A stretch of 64,000 nucleotides of DNA, from NCBI GenBank assembly GCA_021774795.1, contig JAJFIR010000053.1:248001-312000 (forward strand), given 5' to 3'. The translations under genes and the position numbers were made by a program. Each line of letters begins with the position of its first letter. Positions within the stretch are counted from its first letter, which is position 1. The notes under the pieces are model-generated. The model had not been told where the DNA came from. It was given only the letters and a program-made list of their open reading frames with translations, and searched no databases. This stretch comes from Emcibacteraceae bacterium (GTDB lineage: Bacteria > Pseudomonadota > Alphaproteobacteria > Sphingomonadales > Emcibacteraceae). Shown piece by piece: positions 19,070 to 28,386 of the stretch.

Positions 19070-20006
19070 ATGCTTCATCTTTTTCCTGACAATCCAGAAT
19101 GCTTTGAGTTATTTCATACATGAGCTGGAAGTAACTTTCCGGGCCGGGTTCCAAATATTGCCCTAGATGGTCGACAACACCGTATCCGGCGGTAGTATCG
19201 CCCATTACTGCTGTTGCGATACGAGGATGCGTACCAGGGATCGCAAGTACGCATGTAACTTTTCTTTCGGCAGCTATTTTTTTTAAGGCAGTGAGATGTT
19301 TTACACTTGGTGTTTCATCTGATTTAAGCTGTATTGCACCGAAACTTTTAAGTGAGAAAGCCTTTTCATAATACTGGAACGCGTCATGATACACGATCAT
19401 GGCGCTATCTCGCAACGGTCGTAATAGTTCGCGGATGAGTTCCTCTTGCTCATAAAGCTGCCTTATAAGAGATCTCGAGTTTTTCACATAAGTTATTGTG
19501 TTTGCAGGGTCAAGGTCCGACAATGTTTCTTCAATTATGTTGACGATGCGCCGCGTGTTTGCAGGATCCAACCAAATATGTAAATCCATATCACTTAATG
19601 CATGCTCTTCATCGATATCGCCCTCCTGGAACCATATTTTACTTGTACGAAAAGGATATAATTTGATTCCTTCCTGCTCAGCAAATGCGATTGCATTGAG
19701 GGATGATCGGTCACTAAGTGCTGCATTTTTTAAAAATGTCTCAAATTTTGGTGAAACGTAAAATAGTACATCTGCGTTAACAACTTTTTTAAAATCGGAG
19801 GGCTTCATTCTGAAGATATGGGGGGTCAAACCACCAGTTAATAATAGTTCAGGTTCGCCCAAATCACCCATCACTCTAGACACTAAAGAATGAATTGGCT
19901 TGATACTGGTGACAACGGATAATTGTTTTGTATGCCCTTGAGTACCGCCGAAAAATAGTATGATGGAAACTATAAATACGGTGATATTTGGATATTTCTT
20001 TTTCAT
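19050..20006 (-). CDS. znuA: Zinc ABC transporter substrate-binding protein (ZnuA-like)
   Basis: This is a periplasmic cluster A-I metal-binding protein that delivers Zn(II) to an ABC importer. From ATG 20006 it has a signal peptide (MKKKYPNITVF..., cleavage near residue 25) followed by a mature domain with candidate zinc ligands in SIKPIHSL, TPHIFRMKPSDF, DLHIWLDP and YHDAFQYYE. The acidic His-rich loop seen in Escherichia ZnuA is short. The frame opens at 20087, but that would bury the signal peptide and include a Zur-like box, so 20006 is preferred. No znuB, znuC or zur is adjacent. Confidence 0.88.
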   Translation of the reverse strand: MKKKYPNITVFIVSIILFFGGTQGHTKQLSVVTSIKPIHSLVSRVMGDLGEPELLLTGGLTPHIFRMKPSDFKKVVNADVLFYVSPKFETFLKNAALSDRSSLNAIAFAEQEGIKLYPFRTSKIWFQEGDIDEEHALSDMDLHIWLDPANTRRIVNIIEETLSDLDPANTITYVKNSRSLIRQLYEQEELIRELLRPLRDSAMIVYHDAFQYYEKAFSLKSFGAIQLKSDETPSVKHLTALKKIAAERKVTCVLAIPGTHPRIATAVMGDTTAGYGVVDHLGQYLEPGPESYFQLMYEITQSILDCQEKDEAFMFGAN

Positions 20007-20035
20007 AGTTTTACTAAATAGAGTCCTAAATTTTT

Positions 20036-20050
20036 TGTTATTATATAACA
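20036..20050. promoter_or_regulatory. Zur-box-like palindrome upstream of znuA
   Basis: TGTTATTATATAACA has perfect six-base arms (TGTTAT/ATAACA) around three bases. It matches the core of the proteobacterial Zur box (TGTTATAWTATAACA, from memory) at 14 of 15 positions. It lies 29 bases before the preferred znuA start, where a zinc-loaded Zur would repress it. Confidence 0.6.
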
Positions 20051-20191
20051 TACCTAAAAATAAGGCAACATCGTGGTGAAATACCAATAAATAAAATTAT
20101 AATAAATTCTAAATTGGAATAGTGATTTTTGGTTGAAGCGTGGTATATACACTGCTATTGATCAGTTTAATTATTGGTAATTGGAATAACA

Positions 20192-20974
20192 ATGAATTTT
20201 ATCTGTCGTAATGTAACTATACTAAGATCTGTCCAAAAATTTATATTTGGTGGCATCATCCTATCTTTTTTGACGGGTTGTGGAGGCGAAACTTTACAAT
20301 ACAGGGATTTGCCTGTCGATCAACTATATATTGAAGCGCAAAAATATTTGGATTACGAACAATTTGATGTTGCTGCGGTAGCCTTTGATGAGGTTGAGCG
20401 GCAACATCCATATTCAATATGGGCACAGCGTGCCCAATTAATGTCGGCATATTCATACTATATGGCCAATGCGTATGAGGAAACAATTCTGGCATCTCAG
20501 CGTTTCCTTGCATTACATCCTGGCAATAAAAATGCGGCATATGCGTATTATCTTTTGGCCCTTAGCTATTATGAGCAAATTGCCGACGTAAGACGGGACC
20601 AGAATAACACCGAACAAGCACTGGGAGCCTTTACTGAATTGGTACGTCTTTATCCAGAATCAGATTATGCAAAGGATGCACGTGTAAAAATTGAACTGAC
20701 GTTGGATCATTTGGCTGGTAAAGAAATGGAAATCGGCCGCTTTTATCAAACCACCGGAGAATTTTTTGCTGCTATTGGTAGGTTCAATAACGTTGTTAAG
20801 GATTTTCAAACAACCAGTCATACGGCGGAGGCATTGCACCGAATAACAGAAGCATATCTTGCCCTTGGAATAGTGTCGGAAGCGAGGAAATCAGCTGAGG
20901 TGCTCGCGTATAATTATCCTGATAGTGAATGGAATAGTTATAGCATTGAGCTTATGCAAGAGCACGGAAATTAA
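20192..20974 (+). CDS. bamD: Outer membrane assembly lipoprotein BamD
   Basis: BamD is the essential lipoprotein of the BAM complex that inserts beta-barrel proteins into the outer membrane. The product (260 aa from ATG 20192) has a signal peptide with lipobox LTGC, lipidated Cys about residue 30, followed by TPR-type helices (YIEAQKYLDYEQFDVAAVAFDEV and further repeats). The frame opens at TTG 20174, but ATG 20192 gives the better signal peptide. The bamD-recN-ligA order is conserved in alphaproteobacteria; lpxC, often just upstream, is missing here. Confidence 0.94.
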   Translation: MNFICRNVTILRSVQKFIFGGIILSFLTGCGGETLQYRDLPVDQLYIEAQKYLDYEQFDVAAVAFDEVERQHPYSIWAQRAQLMSAYSYYMANAYEETILASQRFLALHPGNKNAAYAYYLLALSYYEQIADVRRDQNNTEQALGAFTELVRLYPESDYAKDARVKIELTLDHLAGKEMEIGRFYQTTGEFFAAIGRFNNVVKDFQTTSHTAEALHRITEAYLALGIVSEARKSAEVLAYNYPDSEWNSYSIELMQEHGN

Positions 20975-20990
20975 GAGGTAATTTAATTTC

Positions 20991-22655
20991 ATGATTGTCT
21001 CGCTAACGATCAAGGATATAGTTCTCATTGACCGCCTTCAAATGAATTTTGAAGACGGTCTTTGTGTATTAAGTGGCGAAACGGGAGCGGGAAAATCAAT
21101 CCTGTTGTCTGGAATTGGATTAGCGATAGGGTCGCGTGGAGGAAGAGAACTTATCCGCCATTCGAAGGATCAAGGCAGTGTTTCTGCTGAATTTGCCCTA
21201 AATGAGACGCATGCCGCGTTGAAAATACTTGAAGATAACGGGATAGATTTTGATTCTGGTCAAATAATCCTTCGCAGAATAATCACCAGAGATGGCCGAA
21301 GTCGGGCCTTCATTAACGACCAGCCAGTTAGCGTTTCATTGCTGCGTAATGTTGGTGAACATCTTATAGAGATTCACGGCCAACATGATGAGAGAGGATT
21401 ATTAAACCCTTCCGGTCATAGAGATTTATTGGATAATTTTGGAAGTTACCAGGGATTGCTAAACAGAGTCCGGAACACCTATGCTGAATTAGTGACCTAC
21501 ACAGAAGCTCTAATCGAAGAGCAGGAGAAGCTCGAGATCGCCAAAAAAGATGAAGAATATATTCGCTATAATTTGGAAGAACTCGTACTGCTCAATCCAT
21601 TGGAAGGCGAAGAGGAAAACCTTGCAAAAGAGCGAACAAGAATGATGCAGGGTGAAAATCTTTCAGAAGGTTTATCGGAAATATTAAATAAACTTTTAAA
21701 CGATAAGGGCGTCGATACAATCATCCGAACCGCGCTGCGTAAAATTGAGCGGCTTTCAGATAAGGCGCCCGGTCTACTTGACCAAGTATCCGAAGGATTA
21801 GACCGTGCGGCGGATGAGACATCAAATGCCACTGCGGTGTTAGAAGATATAATACGCAACTTGGAATTTAATCCTTATGACCTGGAAAATACCGAAGAAC
21901 GGTTATTTGCTTTGCGAGCCGCAGCGCGAAAGCATAATTGTCAACCGGATCAACTGGTTCGGTGTAAAGAAGAATTTGAGCAAAAACTTGCAGCCCTCGA
22001 ATATGGTGATGGGGAAGTAAAAAGGTTGATATTGAAAGTGCGCGAGGCGAGAGAGAAGTTTGAGAGAGAAGCCCGAAAACTATCGATTCAGAGAACAAAA
22101 ACAGCTCAGGAGCTTGATAAACTAGTCAATCAAGAACTACCTGCATTAAAAATGAATAAAGCTGAATTTAAAACATTTTTTGAACTCAAGGAAAACTGGA
22201 ATGCTGATGGTGCAGAGCGTGTCGATTTTAAGGTTTCCACTAATCCCGGCGCCCCTTTTGGCGGGTTAATCAAAATTGCGTCGGGGGGAGAGCTTTCTAG
22301 ATTTATACTGGCCTTAAAGGTCGTTCTGGCGCGTAAATCGAGTATTGCGACCCTAATTTTTGATGAGATAGACCAAGGTGTCGGCGGTGCGGTTGCCAAC
22401 GCGGTAGGAGAGAGATTGGCGCAGCTTGCAAAAAAAGCTCAAATTTTAGTTATTACACATTCCCCGCAGGTCGCTGCACGAGGCACAAGTCACTGGTTAA
22501 TTAGGAAGCGTTCTGCCAAAGGTGATAGCACACTTATTACAGCCGTAACACCGTTAGAAGATGGCCATAGGCGTGAAGAAATAGCGCGAATGCTTTCCGG
22601 AGCAGAAGTGACTAAAGAAGCTAGAGCCGCTGCCGATAATCTGCTACAATATTAA
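20991..22655 (+). CDS. recN: DNA repair protein RecN
   Basis: RecN is an SMC-like ATPase acting early in double-strand break repair. The 554-residue product has the Walker A motif GETGAGKS at 29-36, a long central coiled coil, an ABC signature LSRFILALK following SGGE, and Walker B in LIFDEIDQGVGG. It ends with the H-loop ITHSPQVAA. It starts 17 bases after bamD and is followed after 22 bases by ligA, consistent with one transcript. Confidence 0.96.
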   Translation: MIVSLTIKDIVLIDRLQMNFEDGLCVLSGETGAGKSILLSGIGLAIGSRGGRELIRHSKDQGSVSAEFALNETHAALKILEDNGIDFDSGQIILRRIITRDGRSRAFINDQPVSVSLLRNVGEHLIEIHGQHDERGLLNPSGHRDLLDNFGSYQGLLNRVRNTYAELVTYTEALIEEQEKLEIAKKDEEYIRYNLEELVLLNPLEGEEENLAKERTRMMQGENLSEGLSEILNKLLNDKGVDTIIRTALRKIERLSDKAPGLLDQVSEGLDRAADETSNATAVLEDIIRNLEFNPYDLENTEERLFALRAAARKHNCQPDQLVRCKEEFEQKLAALEYGDGEVKRLILKVREAREKFEREARKLSIQRTKTAQELDKLVNQELPALKMNKAEFKTFFELKENWNADGAERVDFKVSTNPGAPFGGLIKIASGGELSRFILALKVVLARKSSIATLIFDEIDQGVGGAVANAVGERLAQLAKKAQILVITHSPQVAARGTSHWLIRKRSAKGDSTLITAVTPLEDGHRREEIARMLSGAEVTKEARAAADNLLQY

Positions 22656-22671
22656 CTTATTTTTTGAGTGA

Positions 22672-24765
<2,094 letters not shown>

Positions 24766-24833
24766 TTTAGATATGCATAAATTGCATAGCTGGGTGGAGA
24801 AAATACCCTCTACTCATTCGTTATGAGAATAGT

Positions 24834-24866
24834 TATTATCCTTTCAACAGAAGATGAATAGCATCT
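24834..24866 (+). promoter_or_regulatory. -10 element and leader hairpin of the first FMDLL gene
   Basis: TATTAT at 24834-24839 is a good -10 element with only a weak -35 upstream (TACTCA). Thirteen bases on lies AGATG-AATAG-CATCT (24852-24866), a five-base-pair hairpin near the expected 5' end of the mRNA. The second copy of the unit has the same stem, AGATG/CATCT, at the same distance from its own -10. The conserved pair and differing loop argue for a structured leader. Confidence 0.45.
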
Positions 24867-24902
24867 TTTACGAATATTAATTCAGCAGAAAAGGATAGAT
24901 CA

Positions 24903-25157
24903 ATGACAAATATATTTAATACATATTGCTTCATGGACCTGTTGAAGGATTACAATTATGTACCTGAAGCAGATCGAAGTGAAACAGCAGTTTCCCAAGA
25001 TTTTACAAAACTAGTGACTTCATTTTCGAATTTTATCAAAAATAAAACCACCGATTATGATTTTATGGACCTTCTTGGTGATAATGGCTATGTGCCGGTT
25101 AATGATAACTGGGTAAAATCGAAATCTGACGACATTATCGTCGAAATAGCTTCTTGA
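24903..25157 (+). CDS. Small two-repeat protein, FMDLL...YVP motif, copy 1
   Basis: This 84-residue protein belongs to no family I recognise. It carries the same motif twice, [TD]Y-x-FMDLL-x-D-x-x-YVP: once at residues 8-21 (TYCFMDLLKDYNYV) and again at about 51-65 (DYDFMDLLGDNGYV). About 30 polar residues separate the copies, and the C terminus is short and acidic. There is no signal peptide, membrane segment, cysteine pair or catalytic motif. An AAGGA ribosome binding site precedes ATG 24903. A paralogue with matching layout follows 225 bases downstream. Coding is supported by the protein-level conservation between the copies despite silent differences. Confidence 0.75.
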   Translation: MTNIFNTYCFMDLLKDYNYVPEADRSETAVSQDFTKLVTSFSNFIKNKTTDYDFMDLLGDNGYVPVNDNWVKSKSDDIIVEIAS

Positions 25158-25171
25158 AATCTTATTATAAT

Positions 25172-25194
25172 GTGGCAGTATTTATTACTGCCAC
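25172..25194 (+). terminator. Hairpin after FMDLL copy 1
   Basis: Perfect nine-base stem GTGGCAGTA/TACTGCCAC with a five-base loop, 14 bases after the stop codon. No T run follows (TAAAATAATTT), so it is a weak terminator or an RNA-stabilising 3' hairpin. Copy 2 of the unit ends in a related GTGGTAGC/GCTACCAC stem. Confidence 0.5.
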
Positions 25195-25244
25195 TAAAAT
25201 AATTTCCCCATTTTCTTCACTATTTTTAACTAAAATATCCTAAA

Positions 25245-25273
25245 TTGCGACAAACTGAATTAATTTTGCGACA
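25245..25273. promoter_or_regulatory. Direct repeat TTGCGACA x2 upstream of FMDLL copy 2
   Basis: TTGCGACA occurs at 25245-25252 and again at 25266-25273. The period is 21 bases, two turns of the helix, so both lie on one DNA face. The second copy ends 17 bases before the predicted -35 element. This is a normal place for a dimeric activator such as a response regulator. Copy 1 of the unit has no such repeat. The protein that binds it is unknown. Confidence 0.5.
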
Positions 25274-25290
25274 GGGTACACTTGGCTCTA

Positions 25291-25319
25291 TTGTTTGTCT
25301 GGTAGGGGCGATCTATATT
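25291..25319 (+). promoter_or_regulatory. Predicted sigma-70-type promoter of FMDLL copy 2
   Basis: TTGTTT at 25291-25296 and TATATT at 25314-25319 are separated by exactly 17 bases, giving an expected start near 25326. This is just before the conserved leader hairpin at 25330 and 57 bases before the coding start. Confidence 0.55.
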
Positions 25320-25329
25320 TAATTCATAC

Positions 25330-25344
25330 AGATGATAAACATCT
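25330..25344 (+). promoter_or_regulatory. Leader hairpin of FMDLL copy 2
   Basis: AGATG-ATAAA-CATCT repeats the stem of the hairpin before copy 1 (24852-24866) with a different loop. Both are followed by a TTCA[AG]CAGA box and AAGGATAGATCAATGAC across the start codon. A hairpin at the very 5' end usually protects an mRNA; that role is an inference. Confidence 0.45.
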
Positions 25345-25382
25345 ATATTGAAAAATAGTTCAACAGATTTAAGGATAGATCA

Positions 25383-25643
25383 ATGACGAATATACTAAAC
25401 ACATATAACTTCATGGATCTGTTGAAGGATAACAATTATGTCCCTGAAACAGATAATGGTAGCAACAAATTAATGCAAGATATTGAAAGCTTATTTGATC
25501 AAATTTCAAATATCGTAACAAGCAAGGTTACCGATTATGATTTTATGGACCTACTTAATGACAAGGGTTATGTTCCTGCGGTGGAAAGCTGGATACCTGT
25601 AGCCAGCAATGACAATTCAGTTCTTTTGCAAGCAGCTTCATAA
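25383..25643 (+). CDS. Small two-repeat protein, FMDLL...YVP motif, copy 2
   Basis: This is an 86-residue paralogue of the protein encoded at 24903-25157. It has the same two motifs, TYNFMDLLKDNNYVP near residues 7-21 and DYDFMDLLNDKGYVP near 51-65, at the same spacing. The linker between them has diverged almost completely (DIESLFDQISNIV, a possible short amphipathic helix). The residues held constant between the two proteins, and between the halves of each, are the Phe-Met-Asp-Leu-Leu core, an Asp, and Tyr-Val-Pro. No function is known to me. It is acidic, cytoplasmic by prediction and transcribed from its own promoter. Confidence 0.75.
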   Translation: MTNILNTYNFMDLLKDNNYVPETDNGSNKLMQDIESLFDQISNIVTSKVTDYDFMDLLNDKGYVPAVESWIPVASNDNSVLLQAAS

Positions 25644-25651
25644 TAACTTTA

Positions 25652-25675
25652 AGTGGTAGCTTAAATGCTACCACT
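25652..25675 (+). terminator. Hairpin after FMDLL copy 2
   Basis: Perfect nine-base stem AGTGGTAGC/GCTACCACT with loop TTAAAT, eight bases after the stop codon and just before the convergent prmA end. It lacks a clear T tract. It is related to the hairpin closing copy 1. Confidence 0.5.
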
Positions 25676-25681
25676 GACTTC

Positions 25682-26617
25682 CTAAATTCCTTTAAGCACA
25701 AGCGTATGCCATTCATTGATGGAATATCGTTTTTTAAGTTTTAAGCCTTCTTTTTCATATGCTTCTAACACCATGCTTTCCTGGCTATCCAGAAGCCCCG
25801 ATAAAATTAACATTCCGTCATCACCCAGATTAGCCGCAATATCCGGTGCCAGATGTTTTAAAGGAAGTGCTAAAATATTAGCTATAATTAAATTATAAGG
25901 TCCCGTCTCGCCAATAACGGTGTTTTGAAATCCGTCGCATGTCAGCGTGGCGATACCATGTGCTTTGGTTTCGGGCGCAATCAGTTTGATATTATTTGTA
26001 ATAATATTGCCGTCGGCCGTTAATGTTGCGATGGGATCAATATCGCTAGCAATTACTCTGGTGTTCCACTGTTTGGCCGCAGCGATCGCCAAAACACCAC
26101 TTCCACACCCTAAATCAAGTATCAAATCTGGATTTTTGTTGAGCGGTAGATCACTCAGGGCAAGAAGACACCCTTTTGTCGTTTCGTGACTTCCTGTGCC
26201 AAAGGCCTGGCCTGCTTCCATCAATATGGAAATTTTATTCCTGGGAGCCGTTTCTTTGTCATGTGCGCCATATAAGTAAAATCTACCAGCATCAATAGGT
26301 TGAAGTAATTTTTGTGACGCAGCAACCCAATTTTCGTTGATTACTGCTTCGATGGTAATGTCAGGTACGGGCAGGTCAAAAATATTCGCAGCATTTTTTA
26401 CGCCGATTTTAATTTTTTCAAGATCAGGCTCTGTATCGAAATATACTTCAAGCAATCTATTTATTTTATCCCCTTCAATTTCAAAATTAGAGAGCGTCGG
26501 ATAATATTCATCGTTTATACTGATGAATATTTCTTCTAGGGCGGGGAGCATAACGACGGGTGATTTGACGCTTATTTTCCATGTGTGCGAGCTACCGTTA
26601 TTTTCGTTGTGGTTCAT
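25682..26617 (-). CDS. prmA: Ribosomal protein L11 methyltransferase PrmA
   Basis: PrmA trimethylates ribosomal protein L11. The 311-residue product has an N-terminal substrate-recognition domain and a C-terminal class I SAM-dependent methyltransferase with GQAFGTGSHETT, motif I LDLGCGSGVLAIAAAK and NPPY-like IANILALPL. The gene converges on FMDLL copy 2 and diverges from the DUF2807 genes. Its length is typical. Confidence 0.95.
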   Translation of the reverse strand: MNHNENNGSSHTWKISVKSPVVMLPALEEIFISINDEYYPTLSNFEIEGDKINRLLEVYFDTEPDLEKIKIGVKNAANIFDLPVPDITIEAVINENWVAASQKLLQPIDAGRFYLYGAHDKETAPRNKISILMEAGQAFGTGSHETTKGCLLALSDLPLNKNPDLILDLGCGSGVLAIAAAKQWNTRVIASDIDPIATLTADGNIITNNIKLIAPETKAHGIATLTCDGFQNTVIGETGPYNLIIANILALPLKHLAPDIAANLGDDGMLILSGLLDSQESMVLEAYEKEGLKLKKRYSINEWHTLVLKGI

Positions 26618-26733
26618 AAATATATCCGGTTAGAAAAATTGTTATTTTACGTTCCAGTCATCAATTTCCGCTGATAAAAAGCCATAATTGCGATGAAATG
26701 CCCTTAAAATGCGATAAACGACATCGCGTGTTA

Positions 26734-26762
26734 TTGTTTCGTTCGATGTCATCAAATATACT
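26734..26762 (+). promoter_or_regulatory. Predicted promoter of the DUF2807 gene set
   Basis: TTGTTT (26734-26739) and TATACT (26757-26762) are 17 bases apart, a near-consensus sigma-70 arrangement. The start would be near 26769, ahead of an AGGAG ribosome binding site and the ATG at 26787. Confidence 0.55.
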
Positions 26763-26786
26763 TCTAAGTTATAGGAGACCAACTTT

Positions 26787-27452
26787 ATGGCAATCATTAT
26801 ATCAAAATTATCAAAAACTATACTATGCATATTTGCAGGTTTGTTGATTGCGATAAGCGTCACATATGCTGATGACCTTTCAGTGACACATGATTTAAAT
26901 GGTTTTGAGAAAATCCGTATTAATAATGTTGGTATAGAGCTTGAGGTAAAAGTAGGTGAAGCTTTTGAAATAATTGTAGATGGTCATGAAGTTAATGTGA
27001 AAAATCTTATGCTTGATGTAGAGGGCGATACTTTGGTTATTCATAGAAGGGACGGCAAAAGGACCTGGAACCGGCGCGGAAATTCACATCTGGAAATAGA
27101 GATCAAAATGCCGAAATTTAGAGGACTCGAATTGCGCGGTGCTGTGGACGCTGAAATAGAGGGCGTAGACAGCGATGTTGTTGAGTTCAACCTAAGAGGT
27201 GCGGGCCACATTGAAGTCGAAGGAAAATGTACGAAACTTAATGTTGCATTAAAAGGCGCGGGTAATTTTGAAGCAGAAGATTTGGAATGTGAGGAAGTTG
27301 ATGTTGAGTTGAATGGGGCTGGTAATATAGAAGTTTACGCCAGCAAAGAGATTAATGCCGAAATTAATGGCATCGGAAATATCGATGTGTTTGGCGATCC
27401 TGAAAAAGTAACAAAAGACGACGGATGGCTCAGTCATATTTCCGTACACTAA
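26787..27452 (+). CDS. Secreted DUF2807 (GIN domain) protein, paralogue 1
   Basis: This 221-residue protein has an N-terminal signal peptide (cleavage near Ala-Asp-Asp at about 28) and then a repeating beta-strand domain of the DUF2807 type. It opens with the usual FEKIRINNVGIELEVKVG module and runs through about five turns of an 18-21 residue repeat. In this copy the turns read GAGH/GAGN/GIGN rather than the GSGD of its two neighbours, and there are fewer of them. It is probably periplasmic or surface-exposed; the function of the family is not firmly known. It is the first gene of a three-gene set. Confidence 0.85.
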   Translation: MAIIISKLSKTILCIFAGLLIAISVTYADDLSVTHDLNGFEKIRINNVGIELEVKVGEAFEIIVDGHEVNVKNLMLDVEGDTLVIHRRDGKRTWNRRGNSHLEIEIKMPKFRGLELRGAVDAEIEGVDSDVVEFNLRGAGHIEVEGKCTKLNVALKGAGNFEAEDLECEEVDVELNGAGNIEVYASKEINAEINGIGNIDVFGDPEKVTKDDGWLSHISVH

Positions 27453-27492
27453 GTGTTAAAACTGAACGGGATATTTTAAAAAGGAGGTTATT

Positions 27493-28275
27493 ATGAATAA
27501 ATTATTTAAAATTGCAGGGGTGTCCGTGGCCGCACTTTCAGCCGCACTTTATGCGTCTTCGATCACAAAGACAGTAGCACAAGATATTACGCAACAGTCT
27601 GATTTAGAAGGGTTCTCAAAAGTTAAGTTAAATTCTTCGTCTGATATCAAAATAGCAATGGGAAGTGATTATTCAATTGAATTAATCGGCGATGAAGAAC
27701 GCATTAGTAACACTATTCTCACATTGGAAGGCGACACATTAATTATCAAACATAAAAAAGGCCACCACAATTATGATGATGATCAGGAAATGATGATTTC
27801 TGTAGTGATGCCAGATATCGAACTTATGCAAATTAACGGTTCCGGTGACGGTGAAATAATCGGTGTTGATAACGCACATCTGGAGCTTAATATCAATGGC
27901 TCCGGTGATCTTGAAGTAACAGGTAAAAGTGAAGAACTTGACATAAGCATTAATGGATCCGGTGATGTTAGAATGGAAGAAGTATTGGGTAAAGATGTTG
28001 ATGTCTCTATAAACGGGTCGGGAAGTGTCGAACTTGCCGGTGGGTCCTGTAACGCTTTTGAAATAGATATACATGGATCTGGTGACGTAGAGGCCAGAGA
28101 TATGAAATGTGTTGACGTTGATGTAGAAGTCTCAGGATCAGGTGATAGCGAAGTTTATGCCAGTAATTCATTAACTTTTGACAGCCGCGGATCAGGTAAT
28201 GTTGACGTTTATGGTAAGCCTGGAACCATTATTGATAACGAATTAAGACGTAGAAGCAAGATCAGAATTAGGTAG
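27493..28275 (+). CDS. Secreted DUF2807 (GIN domain) protein, paralogue 2
   Basis: This 260-residue secreted protein has a signal peptide (roughly residues 1-30, ending near VAQD). A DUF2807 beta-helix-like domain follows with seven GSG[DSN] turns, each of the form [IV]xGSGDxx[VI]xG. A strong AAGGAGG ribosome binding site lies in the 40-base gap after paralogue 1. The C terminus is basic (RRRSKIRIR). The repetitive turns resemble right-handed parallel beta-helices that form stiff extracellular or periplasmic rods. Its role is unknown. Confidence 0.88.
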   Translation: MNKLFKIAGVSVAALSAALYASSITKTVAQDITQQSDLEGFSKVKLNSSSDIKIAMGSDYSIELIGDEERISNTILTLEGDTLIIKHKKGHHNYDDDQEMMISVVMPDIELMQINGSGDGEIIGVDNAHLELNINGSGDLEVTGKSEELDISINGSGDVRMEEVLGKDVDVSINGSGSVELAGGSCNAFEIDIHGSGDVEARDMKCVDVDVEVSGSGDSEVYASNSLTFDSRGSGNVDVYGKPGTIIDNELRRRSKIRIR

Positions 28276-28386
28276 TTGACCATATATTTTTGATCATAGA
28301 AAATTTTGATGAAATTTAGAATAGTTTCGAAATTTCTCAAGAACTATTAGATCCGGTAGCCGATAAATCATAACTAAGGAAGTAAA

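Larger units (their letters stand above)
24852..25675 (+). repeat. Tandem duplication of a whole small-gene unit
   Basis: Two units, about 24852-25194 and 25330-25675, share the same order: leader hairpin AGATG/CATCT, TTCA[AG]CAGA box, AAGGATAGATCAATGAC start region, an open frame of 84-86 codons with two FMDLL motifs, and a closing hairpin. The nucleotide sequences differ at many silent sites and the linker is unrelated, so the duplication is old and the motifs have been kept by selection. Confidence 0.7.

Noticed and set aside
20007-20087. Upstream extension of the znuA frame
   Set aside because: It would place 27 residues before an ideal signal peptide and include the Zur-like palindrome within coding sequence.
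24772-24788. TATGCA/TGCATA inverted repeat just after ligA as a terminator
   Set aside because: The six-base AT-rich stem lacks a T run; it may be nothing or a weak operator.
26642-26863. Frame of 73 codons (minus strand) between prmA and the DUF2807 set, including a 36-codon part from ATG 26752 that ends 25 bases before the prmA start
   Set aside because: It overlaps the predicted DUF2807 promoter and the first DUF2807 codons, has no domain and no convincing ribosome binding site. The 36-codon part is not impossible, and conservation in relatives would revive it.
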